From a bacterium (GTDB lineage: Bacteria; Desulfobacterota; Binatia; UBA12015), in contig JAUIFY010000026.1 of assembly GCA_030430245.1 (NCBI GenBank), positions 1-33,832 on the forward strand: a stretch of DNA of 33,832 nucleotides, given 5' to 3'. The position numbers and the translations under genes are program-made. Shown here piece after piece: positions 1-8,149 of this stretch; the first letter of the stretch is position 1, and the number at the start of each line of letters is the position of its first letter. The notes beneath the pieces were generated by a model that ran no database searches, had not been told where the DNA came from, and saw only the letters and a list, made by a program, of their open reading frames with translations.

Positions 1-378
1 TCGCCGAGCCAGGTGTGGCAGAAGTCGGTGGTCTTCGGACTGCTGTTGCTGGCGGCGTTCGAGCTTCCGCCCGGCCTGCCGGTGCCGAGCGGTGAGCCCC
101 TGCGGGTCAACGGCGTTCACCCGAGCGAGGTGCAGACCTGGAATCGCGTCGCGGACCTGCCGCGCGGCACGCTAGTCTGTCGCCTTCGGAGGGCACGGCA
201 TCGGCGGCCGACCTCGACTCGCTCGGACTTCGGAGGAGCACGAAATGAAAGAGATGGTCGACGCGCAGAACACGAACTGCCCCTTCGAGTTCAACCTCGA
301 CGCCAAGACCTTCAAGGTCGGAGATCTCGTGAGCTACCGGGTTCCGGAGGCGTTCCAGGACATGCCGTTCGTCGGTGA
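1..378 (+). pseudogene. 3' fragment of a YfhO/GT39-like membrane protein, frame decaying
   Basis: The reading frame is open from base 1, so any start lies outside the window. The first 55 or so residues look like real protein: a hydrophobic run (GLLLLAAFE), then a Pro-rich linker and a segment like W-x-R-V-A-D-L-P-R-G-T-L-V. That last pattern resembles the segment after the final membrane helix in YfhO/PMT-type glycosyltransferases, where a 'W-L-A-x-L-P-x-G-x-V-V-x-E-L-P' string is common. After about base 175 the codons lose third-position G/C preference, and the frame runs on to 378 through the Shine-Dalgarno and body of the next gene. A TAG at 173-175 in the neighbouring frame would end the protein at a sensible place, so a one-base frameshift is likely. 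Real coding therefore probably covers only about 1-175. The family guess is weak. Confidence 0.35.
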
Positions 379-508
379 GCTGCTGGAGGTTCACGAGGAC
401 TACGTGATCCTCTGCCACTACGGCGAATCCGAAGGTGAGATCAAGCGGATGCGGGGCACGCGGGAGGACCGTCCAGCGGTCTCGAAGGCGGACGCCCTCG
501 GCGATTGA
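245..508 (+). CDS. Small hypothetical protein, 87 aa
   Basis: I do not recognise the family. The start is well supported: GGAGGAGC lies just upstream of the ATG. The product is small, acidic and soluble, with no signal peptide or membrane segment. The middle (F-K-V-G-D-L-V-S-Y-R-V, then V-G-E-L-L-E-V-H-E-D-Y-V-I-L) reads as a run of short beta strands, like a small barrel of SH3/KOW type. It has two cysteines near residues 12 and 59, and a charged tail. It follows the broken gene at the window edge and converges on the metallohydrolase gene that ends at 637. The gap of about 130 bp between their stops shows nothing I can name. Confidence 0.7.
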   Translation: MKEMVDAQNTNCPFEFNLDAKTFKVGDLVSYRVPEAFQDMPFVGELLEVHEDYVILCHYGESEGEIKRMRGTREDRPAVSKADALGD

Positions 509-636
509 GCCAGGTCGATCGAGCGTGCCAGGCGCGGGCCTCTCCGCGCAGCCACACACCCGGGCCGATCCTACGACGTACGGTCGCTTCCGACGGCATC
601 CCGTTCGACGACGTTGCGAAGCGTTGCATCACGCAC

Positions 637-3309
637 TCAGGACGACTCGTCCGGCGACGTGAGCGTCTTGGGAAGGTCGCCCGACAGCCCCGGCGGCACC
701 CAGGTGCCGTCACCGTCGGCGTCGACGAAGATCGGATTCGTGAACGCGAAGGGAACGAAGCCCGGGGCGACCGTCTCGTAGATCGCGTCGGCCTCACCTT
801 CCAACTCCACCGTCACGAACGAATCGCGCTCGAGGTCGAGCGGGATGGTAGCGGTGTCTCCAGCTTCGATCGAACGTCGTGCGACGAGCGCGCCGTTCAC
901 GTAGACCCGGAGCTCGTCGACCGGCACCCACGGTGCGGCCGCCACCGAGACCGTAAGGTCTCCATTGGCTCCGACGTACGTGTCACCGATCTCCGCCGCA
1001 CCCAAGCGCACCGCCGGGATCGGACCGGTCGTGCCAAAGGCTCTCCCGGCCCGCAGTGCTCGTACGAACGCGTCGGTCGAAAACGAGCCGACTTCGTCGC
1101 CGTCGAGCCGGACGTAGGTCCTCGGGTATGCGACCACCTGCGACGCACGATGCGAATCGCTGTTCGCGGTGAGCGTTCGGCGCTCGCCCTGACGAAGAAG
1201 AGCGAGCCAGTCGGCCCGCACCCGTCGGTACGACTCGAAGTGCTCACCGTTGATGCCCTCGATCGCGTCGAAGTCGACGTCGCGAACACCGGTCACGGGA
1301 TCTGCCTCGACGAGAACGCGGTTGGGCTCGGCGCCGAGCTCCTGCGTCGGATCGAACGGCTCTCCCGGGATGCCGAGGTGGCTGAAGTACGCACCCTTTG
1401 CGGCGCGGCCCGCAGTACGGGGGTGATTCAGCTGGCGCAACGTCCCGCGAAGGCGCTCGTCCGCCAGCACGTCGCGCAAACGCCGACCCTCCGCCGCCGG
1501 CGCACCGCCACGCGGGCCGAGCGTCGGCTCGAGGGGAAACGCGTTCAGGTGGCCGAGCGTGTGCGGCACTTCCTCGGTCTCGGCGACGGAGGTGACCTCG
1601 ACACCGGGAAGGCCCACGATCCGGTCCTCGAGTCCCAAGCGGCGCACGACCGGGCCGGGATCGAAGACGCGATCGTGCTCGGTCGACACCAACACCTCCG
1701 CGCCTTCGGCGGCGAACGCCGCGACCTGGCGATCGACCGGCCAGGACGTATCGAAGCTTCGACCACTGTGAACGTGGAGGTCGGCGGCGATCCAACCCGG
1801 CGTTTCGAGCACGCGCAGCGGAACCGAAACCTCGAGCGACTTCGTCTCGCCGGCTTCGACCACGAGGTCCGTCTGCGCGACACCGAACTCGGGCCCCCGC
1901 GTCGCAGTCACGCGATAGCGCCCGGGCGGGAGGAGAACGCTCCGCGGGTCCGTCGCGCCACCGGCGAGCGCCACATGTCGCGCTTGCTGCGTCGTCGGGA
2001 CGGGCGCGTCGCCGAGCCGAAACCCGAGGAGGTCGTCGCCGAACGTCGGGTCGGGGGTGTCGCCCTGCCCCTCGAAGATGAGCCGCATCGGAGCACCCCG
2101 TGGGAGGAGGACGACCGCCGGGCGGCCGAGCGAGATCCTCCGAAGATCCAGATCGTCCTCCCCAACCGTCACGTCGCGGACGACGTCGGCACCCGCCCCG
2201 TTGCGGAACACGAGGCGATGGCTCCCTGGCGGCAGCCGGAACGCGAATTGCCCGTGGGCGTCGACGCGCGCGACGGTCACCGGGCTACCGTCGGCACGCT
2301 CGACGTGGATCCGCGTCTCCGGATCATCCACGACGCCGCGCAGAACGGGTGCATCCGGCCAGATGTGATCCGTCACCGACGCGACATCGGCGCGCTCCGT
2401 CACCCAAAGTCTCCAGTCGACCTCCAGCCGATCGCCGATCTCGAGATCCATGAACATCGCCTGCGCCAGCTCGAGCATGCCGGGGGGATCGCCCTCACCG
2501 ATCAGATAGGGCTCGGCGAACACACCGGTGACCGTCGATTCGACGCCGGTGGTCGCCATCGACGGGATGGCTCGTCGCTCGCTCCCATCCGCGTAGACCC
2601 GCTCGGCGCGAACGCGCTCGAGCCCGTACGCGAGGCCCGGGAGCCCCTCGGCCCCGACGAGCACGTGGAGATCGACCGGAAGAAGCGCGCGGAGAAGCGA
2701 GAGCGTCGAGCCCGGATCGCTCTCCGGGTACGCGAACCCCGCGGACTTCTCCGGCGCCGCGCGGAAGAGCGAGAACGGCCGCATCTGCCCGCTCGGATGG
2801 AGCGCAATGAGCGACAGGGAGAAGAAGCGCGGACCGGCCTCGACGCGCTCGATCCGAAGGCGGACGTGCAGCGCCTCGGGCTCGGCGAGATCGACTTCGT
2901 ACCGCATCGTCACGTCCACACCGTCTCGCCGACCTCGCGTGAGGATCCACGCGCGTTCCGCGTCGCCCCCGGCTTCGACGTGATCCACCACCACGGTGGT
3001 GTCGCGCGAGAGGTTCCACATCGTCTCGAACGTCGTCCACTGGTCGTCCTCCCGACCGCACCGCCCGATGTCGACCAGAACGCCGCCACTCGGATAGATC
3101 ATGCCCTCGTGCGCGGGATCGCTGACCGCCGCGCAGACCGTCCCGTTCCCGAGCGCCCAGTCGCCGAGCCCCGCGTCGCGGTCGGGGCCGCCGAGGTGCC
3201 AGCCGACCGGACCGTTCTCGGTGATTCTTCCCGCGACGAGCACACCCTCGGCCGGGAGCGCCGGAAGGAGAGCCGCGACGACGGCGACGCCAGCGAGGAC
3301 CGAGCGCAT
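637..3309 (-). CDS. Exported CehA/McbA-family PHP-type metallohydrolase, 890 aa
   Basis: This is a large exported protein ending in a PHP-superfamily metal-dependent hydrolase domain like carbaryl esterase CehA and McbA. A signal peptide covers about residues 1-21 (hydrophobic VLAGVAVVAALLPALPA). Residues 25-310 are a beta-rich region of unknown role. Residues 320-500 hold two beta-sandwich-like segments, each with a 'LPPGxxRl' loop (about 359 and 460) as in carboxypeptidase-regulatory-like domains. The PHP domain starts at about 505 with D-L-H-V-H (510-514), followed by S-T-E-H-D (542-546), Q-L-N-H-P-R (626-631) and N-S-D-S-H (716-720). These are the expected metal-binding His/Asp residues. 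The C-terminal 130 residues form another beta-rich module. It is divergent from the SnoaL-like gene at 3390. The substrate cannot be told; hydrolysis of a phosphoester, carbamate or similar bond is inferred from the family. Confidence 0.85.
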   Translation of the reverse strand: MRSVLAGVAVVAALLPALPAEGVLVAGRITENGPVGWHLGGPDRDAGLGDWALGNGTVCAAVSDPAHEGMIYPSGGVLVDIGRCGREDDQWTTFETMWNLSRDTTVVVDHVEAGGDAERAWILTRGRRDGVDVTMRYEVDLAEPEALHVRLRIERVEAGPRFFSLSLIALHPSGQMRPFSLFRAAPEKSAGFAYPESDPGSTLSLLRALLPVDLHVLVGAEGLPGLAYGLERVRAERVYADGSERRAIPSMATTGVESTVTGVFAEPYLIGEGDPPGMLELAQAMFMDLEIGDRLEVDWRLWVTERADVASVTDHIWPDAPVLRGVVDDPETRIHVERADGSPVTVARVDAHGQFAFRLPPGSHRLVFRNGAGADVVRDVTVGEDDLDLRRISLGRPAVVLLPRGAPMRLIFEGQGDTPDPTFGDDLLGFRLGDAPVPTTQQARHVALAGGATDPRSVLLPPGRYRVTATRGPEFGVAQTDLVVEAGETKSLEVSVPLRVLETPGWIAADLHVHSGRSFDTSWPVDRQVAAFAAEGAEVLVSTEHDRVFDPGPVVRRLGLEDRIVGLPGVEVTSVAETEEVPHTLGHLNAFPLEPTLGPRGGAPAAEGRRLRDVLADERLRGTLRQLNHPRTAGRAAKGAYFSHLGIPGEPFDPTQELGAEPNRVLVEADPVTGVRDVDFDAIEGINGEHFESYRRVRADWLALLRQGERRTLTANSDSHRASQVVAYPRTYVRLDGDEVGSFSTDAFVRALRAGRAFGTTGPIPAVRLGAAEIGDTYVGANGDLTVSVAAAPWVPVDELRVYVNGALVARRSIEAGDTATIPLDLERDSFVTVELEGEADAIYETVAPGFVPFAFTNPIFVDADGDGTWVPPGLSGDLPKTLTSPDESS

Positions 3310-3389
3310 CCCGCGTTGATACCCGAGGAGTGGACGCGGCGCGACGGCTCGCTTGATCCGCGACGGTGGCGAGCGATATCGCCATCCCC

Positions 3390-3893
3390 ATGGACGCTCT
3401 CACCCGACTCGCCGCTCGCGACGAGATCCGTCAGCTCGCCTACCGCTACGCGCTCGCGATCGACAGCCGCGACATCGCGGAGCTCGTCTCGTTGTTCGTC
3501 GACGACGTGCAGGTCGGACGGGACGCCTTCGGCCACGCGGCGCTCCGCGCGAACTTCGAAGCCCAGCTGCGCGAGGTCGGCATCACGATTCTGTTCGTCG
3601 GGAACCACCTGATCGACTTCCAGGACGACGACCACGCGACGGGCGTCGTCTACTGCAAGAACGAGACGCAGATGGGCGACGAGTGGGTCCACCAGGCGAT
3701 CCAGTACCGCGACACCTACGAGCGCCGCGCCGGCACCTGGCTCTTCGTCCGACGGCGCCACCTCCTCTGGTACGGAAGCCGCGTCGGAGAGAACCCCCTC
3801 GGGCTCCCCCCGGCCGCATGGCCGAAGAGCCAGGTCGGCCGGGGAACGATCCCGGAGAGCTGGCCGACCTGGAAGAGGTTCTGGGAGGACTAG
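3390..3893 (+). CDS. SnoaL-like / NTF2-superfamily protein, 167 aa
   Basis: The protein has the layout of SnoaL-like (NTF2 fold) proteins: an N-terminal helix with R-D-E-I-R-Q-L-A-Y-R-Y, then A-L-A-I-D-S-R-D-I-A-E-L-V-S-L-F, then a curved sheet. These cone-shaped domains serve as isomerases, dehydratases or hydroxylating enzymes on polyketides and steroids, and the exact reaction cannot be read from the fold. I chose the ATG at 3390 because it leaves the usual short leader before the conserved helix. A GTG at 3366 in the same frame would add eight residues. Neither has a clear Shine-Dalgarno sequence. The C-terminal tail (about 35 residues, Pro/Trp-rich, W-P-T-W-K-R-F-W) is longer than a minimal domain. 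It stands alone, divergent from the metallohydrolase and convergent with the propeller gene. Confidence 0.8.
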   Translation: MDALTRLAARDEIRQLAYRYALAIDSRDIAELVSLFVDDVQVGRDAFGHAALRANFEAQLREVGITILFVGNHLIDFQDDDHATGVVYCKNETQMGDEWVHQAIQYRDTYERRAGTWLFVRRRHLLWYGSRVGENPLGLPPAAWPKSQVGRGTIPESWPTWKRFWED

Positions 3894-4026
3894 CGGCACG
3901 CGAAGCGGGGGACGTTCGCAACGCACCGTGGGCGATCCCGGAGCGACGCCCGGAATCGCGGCTCTCTATGGCGCGACGGGGGCGTCGCGTCGTCCTCGTT
4001 GGAGCGCTTCGACGCGGCCGGTGGGC

Positions 4027-6060
4027 TCAGGGGCAGCTCCCCTCCGCCGTCGCCGATTTGGCCTTGAAGTTCCCCGGCTCGTCGCGGACGACGAGACCGC
4101 CGAAGACGGCGCACTGCGGCGGCGCCACGCCGAAGCGCGCCGAGACCGCCAGACTTCCCTGACTCGCCTCGTCCAACGAGAACGGCAGGGGCCCGGCCTT
4201 CGCCTTGCAGACGGCACGCAGGGAGTGCTCCGGCTTCGCGACGATCGTCGTGCACGGTCCGACGCCTTTCGGGGCGCGATACTTGTAGCCCTCGGCGCCC
4301 GCGGGTTTGCCGAGGCCCTTCCAGCCCGCGCCCCCCGGGATCACCAGAGTCGCCTCCTCGAGCCTCGTGGGATTCGCGATGCGGACGGTCGCACCCGCCG
4401 TCCTGGGATCGTTCGGACTTCCGGGCCACGGCGTCGCGACGAGGGCGTCCTTGATCTGGAACTTGAGCTTCCGCTTGTCCGGGCTGCTCGGGTCGCGGAA
4501 GGTCAGGATTCGTCCGTCCATCGCTCCCAGCGAGCCGTTGGTCCCATCGATGCGCGCGACCGTGAAATCGTGGTTCGAGTCCTCGTTCTCGAGATCCCCG
4601 ACGACGACCACGTCGCCACCGGCCAGAAGCCGCACGGCCCGAGCCTGATCGTTCGCGGAGAAGAAATCGTCCTCGAAGGTGCCCGCTCGGACGTGCCGCC
4701 AGACCTCGGCGCCGGTCGTCCCGTCGAGCTTCGCGACCAGAAGGTCTCGGTCGGTTCCGATCTCGTCGACGAAGCCGCTGAGCACGACGTCGTCCGAGTC
4801 ATCGATCGTGAGGCTGGCCAGCCCGTCTCGATCCGCACTCGAGCCCGAGATCTCGGCACGCCAGAGCTCGACGCCGGTCGCGGGGTCGAGCTTCGAGACG
4901 AAGACGTCCTCCGCCGTGCCCGCGTTCTCCAGCACGCCCCCGACGAACAGAGCGCCCGCCGAATCGAACCGCAGTCGGGCACCACCGTCGGAGCTTCCCC
5001 CGAGCGCCGAGCCGTCGATCTCCCGTCGCCAGATCTCGGCGCCCGTCGATCCGTCCACCTTCAGAACGACGATGCCGCGTCCGGCCCCTGCGTCGTCGAG
5101 CAACCCGGCGACGAACGCGTCCCCGCTCGCATCGAGCACCACCGCGGTCGCGACCTCGTCGCCGGTCCCGGTGCCACTGACGACCCGGCGCCACTCCTCC
5201 GCACCCGTCGCGCCGTCGAACTTGAGCACGGCGAAGTCCGGCCCCGTGGCCGGCCGGTCGAGGCGGCCGCACACGAAGACGTCGCCCGTGGCATCGATCG
5301 CCACGCCGAGGGCCGCGTCCGCCGCACCATTGCCCCCGTCGAGCTCCGCGCGCCATTGCTCCAGCCCCGTGCCGGCATCGAGCTTGACGACGAAGAAGTC
5401 GTCCGAGGTCCCGACGTTCGAGAGCGTCCCGGCCGCGATCAGGCCCCCGCTGCCATCGAGGTGCGCCGTCGTGGCGCGGTCGGTGTCCACGGCGGTGCCA
5501 TCGATCTCCCGCCGCCAGATCTCGAGCCCCGTGACACCGTCGACCCGACTCACGAGAAACGTCGGATCGACCGCGATCGTCTCACCCGAGCCCCGGACGA
5601 GAAGCCCGTCCGCACCGTCGGAGACCGCGGAGGCCGAGGCGTCGATCTGGAGCCTCCAGACCTCGCCTCCCGTGGCGCCGTCGAGCTTGATGGCCAGGAA
5701 GTCGGTCTCGAGGGGACTCGTCTCCGTCGTACCCGCCAGGAGCACGTCGTCGCTCGTGTCGACGGCGACGAACGACGCGGTGTCGCTCTGGGACGCGGCG
5801 CCGTCGATCTGTCGCCGCCAGATCGCGGCGCCCGTGGCCGGGTCCAACTTGGTCGCGAAGAAATCTTGCTCGCCAACCCCTTCGACGGCACCCACGGCGA
5901 TCACGGCGCCAGCCCCGTCGACGGCGACGGCGAACGCCCGGTCGGTCGGCTCCACCGCGTCGCCGTCGACCGAATGCAGCCACGCGAGCGCCGAGCCGGG
6001 GATGGCCACGCTCACGCTCACGGCCAAGGCGAGGAGCCGTCCGCTCGTTCTGCAGCCCAT
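4027..6060 (-). CDS. Exported PQQ-like beta-propeller protein, 677 aa
   Basis: A signal peptide (about residues 1-26, ending in S-A-L-A) is followed by eight copies of a roughly 54-residue repeat. Each has the core K-L-D-x-A-T-G-x-E-x-W-R-R-x-I-D-G, with cores near residues 71, 125, 172, 226, 280, 334, 390 and 444. A ninth, degenerate copy (R-I-D-G-T-N-G) is near 503. The 'A-T-G-x-x-x-W' core is the tryptophan-docking motif of quinoprotein-type propellers, so an eight-bladed propeller is expected. No haem-binding motif and no clear PQQ-site residues are visible, so this is probably a structural or binding propeller and not a dehydrogenase. Residues 515-677 form a separate beta-rich domain with cysteines at 603, 618, 650 and 676. 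I associate that domain with exported proteins of deltaproteobacterial-type genomes, but I know no name for it. Confidence 0.85.
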   Translation of the reverse strand: MGCRTSGRLLALAVSVSVAIPGSALAWLHSVDGDAVEPTDRAFAVAVDGAGAVIAVGAVEGVGEQDFFATKLDPATGAAIWRRQIDGAASQSDTASFVAVDTSDDVLLAGTTETSPLETDFLAIKLDGATGGEVWRLQIDASASAVSDGADGLLVRGSGETIAVDPTFLVSRVDGVTGLEIWRREIDGTAVDTDRATTAHLDGSGGLIAAGTLSNVGTSDDFFVVKLDAGTGLEQWRAELDGGNGAADAALGVAIDATGDVFVCGRLDRPATGPDFAVLKFDGATGAEEWRRVVSGTGTGDEVATAVVLDASGDAFVAGLLDDAGAGRGIVVLKVDGSTGAEIWRREIDGSALGGSSDGGARLRFDSAGALFVGGVLENAGTAEDVFVSKLDPATGVELWRAEISGSSADRDGLASLTIDDSDDVVLSGFVDEIGTDRDLLVAKLDGTTGAEVWRHVRAGTFEDDFFSANDQARAVRLLAGGDVVVVGDLENEDSNHDFTVARIDGTNGSLGAMDGRILTFRDPSSPDKRKLKFQIKDALVATPWPGSPNDPRTAGATVRIANPTRLEEATLVIPGGAGWKGLGKPAGAEGYKYRAPKGVGPCTTIVAKPEHSLRAVCKAKAGPLPFSLDEASQGSLAVSARFGVAPPQCAVFGGLVVRDEPGNFKAKSATAEGSCP

Positions 6061-6148
6061 CCCGTCGCGAGCCTATCACGCTGCGTCGACGAAAAGGCAA
6101 CCTCGATCGACGCGCGCGGAGGCCTCCGAACGGCCCCGAACGCGAGAG

Positions 6149-6985
6149 CTACCCGAGATACGCCACGTACTCGTCCAGAGCCCGCATCACCTCGGCGCGA
6201 CCCGCGGTGGGGAGGCGGAACACGCACTCCGTGCACCCGGAGTCCCGGTAGTAGTCGAGCTTCTCCCGACTCGGAAACACGCCCATCGGCACGACGTGGA
6301 TCTCCTTCGGGTCGCGACCGCGCTCTTCGACGGCGCGGCGCAGATCGTCGAGGGACTTGCGGATCCCGGCGCCCCCGATCGGCAGCCAGCCGTCGGCGTA
6401 CTCCGCGATGTGCGCGAACAGCTTCGGTCCCGCTCCACCACCGATCAGAACGCGCGGGCGCGGCTGCTGCACCGGCTTCGGCCACTGCCAGCTCGGCTCG
6501 AAGGAGACGAACTCTCCGGAGAAGCTCGCCACCTCGTCCTTCCACAGAGCCTGCATCGCGAGCATGTTCTCGCGCACCAGGGCGCGGCGGCGCCTCACGT
6601 CGATCCCGTGGTTCTCCATCTCCTCGTGGTTCCAGCCGTACCCGATGCCGAGGACGAAGCGGCCCTTCGAGAGAAGATCGACGGTGGCGATCTCCTTCGC
6701 GAACGTGATGGGGTCGTGCTGCGCCACGAGGCCGATCCCGACGCCGAGGAGGATCTTCTCCGTGACCGACGACGCCGCGGCGAGCGCGACGTAGGGGTCG
6801 AGGCTTCGCTTGTACTCCTCGGCCAGCACCTCGTCGCCCGTGGGCGCCGGCGTCCGTCGGCTCGTCGGGATGTGCGTGTGCTCCGGGATGTACAGGGAAT
6901 GAAACCCCCTCGCTTCGGCCTCGCGCGCGAGATCGACGGGGCTCATCGTCTGGTCGGTCGCGTGGAGGGTGACTCCGATCTTCAC
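6149..6985 (-). CDS. LLM-class flavin-dependent oxidoreductase, 278 aa
   Basis: This is a luciferase-like TIM-barrel oxidoreductase of the Rv2161c-like, probably F420-dependent group. It starts K-I-G-V-T-L-H and contains the typical A-R-E-A-E-A-R-G-F-H-S-L-Y-I-P-E-H-T-H-I-P early strand. Also visible are the G-V-G-I-G-L-V-A-Q-H-D-P segment and L-G-I-G-Y-G-W-N-H-E-E, which is diagnostic of the family. I chose the GTG at 6985, not an ATG 29 codons upstream: GAGGAG lies about nine bases before it, and the protein then begins at the first barrel strand. The GTG overlaps the stop of the upstream SnoaL-like gene (GTGA), so the two are probably translationally coupled. The cofactor (F420 or FMN) cannot be decided from sequence alone. 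The substrate is unknown; the neighbours suggest a hydrophobic compound. Confidence 0.88.
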   Translation of the reverse strand: MKIGVTLHATDQTMSPVDLAREAEARGFHSLYIPEHTHIPTSRRTPAPTGDEVLAEEYKRSLDPYVALAAASSVTEKILLGVGIGLVAQHDPITFAKEIATVDLLSKGRFVLGIGYGWNHEEMENHGIDVRRRRALVRENMLAMQALWKDEVASFSGEFVSFEPSWQWPKPVQQPRPRVLIGGGAGPKLFAHIAEYADGWLPIGGAGIRKSLDDLRRAVEERGRDPKEIHVVPMGVFPSREKLDYYRDSGCTECVFRLPTAGRAEVMRALDEYVAYLG

Positions 6986-7491
6986 GAACGCGTCTCCTCG
7001 GCCCGCCGGGCCCAGCCCCGGTCGTAGGGCGACATGAACACGACGCGGAGGCTCATCGACTGGTGCTTCCACACCCCGTTCTCGCGCACGTAGCGATCGT
7101 CCTCGACTCCGGTCATCCAGTAGGCCCGGTTACCCGGCGCGGTACACGGCGAGAAGATGTCCCAGCGACCCGTCGCCGCGTCGCCGGCGACCTCGATCTG
7201 CGGCTTCACGAAGAAGTGCCACGAGAACGTCAACGTCGATGACAGAAATCGCTCCCGGATCGCGGCTCGACCGCGGCTGACGCCGAGCGCCGCGCCATCC
7301 CAGACGGCGTCGGCCGTGAAAAGGTCGGCGATTCGATCCGCGATCCGCCCGACCTCGTCCTCCGGCAGGAGGCCCTCGTCGCCGAAGCGCGCGTCGACCA
7401 GCTCCCCGTAGCGGGCCTTCAGTCGACGGATCGCCTCGACGTCCTCGAGGACGCGAAGCCGCGCTTCGAGCGCATCCAGTCGGTCTTGCAT
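6982..7491 (-). CDS. SnoaL-like nuclear transport factor 2 family protein, 169 aa
   Basis: A short N-terminal coiled-coil-like helix (R-L-D-A-L-E-A-R-L-R-V-L-E-D) leads into the NTF2-fold core V-E-A-I-R-R-L-K-A-R-Y. The core continues with D-L-F-T-A-D-A-V-W-D-G and the R-A-A-I-R-E-R-F pattern found in SnoaL-like proteins next to catabolic oxidoreductases. The segment H-F-F-V-K-P-Q-I-E-V, followed by G-R-W-D-I-F, is the usual central sheet. Its stop overlaps the start of the LLM oxidoreductase gene by four bases, so the two products are likely made together. They may act on successive steps of one pathway, which is inference from gene order. A role as dehydratase, hydratase or isomerase is possible. 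No signal peptide is present. Confidence 0.85.
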   Translation of the reverse strand: MQDRLDALEARLRVLEDVEAIRRLKARYGELVDARFGDEGLLPEDEVGRIADRIADLFTADAVWDGAALGVSRGRAAIRERFLSSTLTFSWHFFVKPQIEVAGDAATGRWDIFSPCTAPGNRAYWMTGVEDDRYVRENGVWKHQSMSLRVVFMSPYDRGWARRAEETRS

Positions 7492-7552
7492 GCTCGAATC
7501 GATAGCAGGCCCTTCCTCACGCCGCCGGTTCGGTCTACACCGACCGGGGCCG

Positions 7553-8065
7553 ATGCAGGATCACCGCTACTCCTTCGAAGTCGAAGCGACGCCCGAAGAG
7601 ATCTGGGGCGTGTTCTGGACCCGGCGCAACGTCGAGCACGGCGACGTCAAGATCGAGATCCTGCATCCCGGGGACGCCCACGGGAACGGCCTCGTGCGGC
7701 GCACCTGGTTTCGCGTACCTCGCTACCTGCTCTCGGGTGGCCGGGCACGCTCGTGGGAGTGGCTCACGGAGGTCAAGCCCTTCGAGAGCTGGCGCTACGA
7801 CGCGGTGGGGAAGCCGCTCTGGTCCGAAGCGAGCGGATGGACCCGCCTCGAGGACCTCGGAGGTGGCCGGACCCGCATCCACTTCCGCGAGACCTACCAC
7901 GTCCTCAACCCGATCCTGCGCTGGCTTCTGGAGAAGCGAGTGCACCGCGCGATCTCCAAGGACAACGACACGCTGATCAAGGCAGCGGTCGAGCGCGGGG
8001 TCGCGGCCCGGCGAAAGCGGGGCGCCGCGGGCTCGACCGACGGCCCCCGTCCCGACAGTGCCTAA
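7553..8065 (+). CDS. SRPBCC (START/Bet v 1-like) family protein, 170 aa
   Basis: The beginning, Y-S-F-E-V-E-A-T-P-E-E-I-W-G-V-F-W, is the standard first strand and helix of SRPBCC lipid-binding domains. Later strands include a W-E-W-L-T-E-V-K-P-F-E-S-W-R-Y segment and G-G-G-R-T-R-I-H-F-R-E-T-Y. The last third (L-N-P-I-L-R-W-L-L-E-K-R-V-H-R) is the long C-terminal helix that closes the hydrophobic pocket. The ATG at 7553 gives the natural start; a frame extension to 7490 adds only low-complexity Arg-rich residues. Such proteins bind or transport hydrophobic ligands or act as cyclases. The gene is divergent from the SnoaL/LLM pair across about 60 bp. No catalytic residue can be assigned. Confidence 0.82.
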   Translation: MQDHRYSFEVEATPEEIWGVFWTRRNVEHGDVKIEILHPGDAHGNGLVRRTWFRVPRYLLSGGRARSWEWLTEVKPFESWRYDAVGKPLWSEASGWTRLEDLGGGRTRIHFRETYHVLNPILRWLLEKRVHRAISKDNDTLIKAAVERGVAARRKRGAAGSTDGPRPDSA

Positions 8066-8149
8066 GCGCGACCGCCCGTCACGCCGATATCCTGTCCTGG
8101 ACCGCCGGCGTCGGACACGAGCCCGCCGGCCCGAGGAGAAGGAAACGTC

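Noticed and set aside
505..3612. Very long open frame (1035 residues) opposite the metallohydrolase gene
   Set aside because: It is Arg-rich with no recognisable domain and lies opposite a gene with a signal peptide and full PHP motifs. It is an effect of high G+C content.
3908..3918. GGGGACGTTCG, matching the arm of the REP-like element
   Set aside because: Only 11 bases match and no inverted partner or inner hairpin lies nearby, so chance is likely in this composition.
3928..6708. 926-residue open frame opposite the propeller and LLM genes
   Set aside because: It mirrors the repeats of the real propeller gene and has no start signal or domain.
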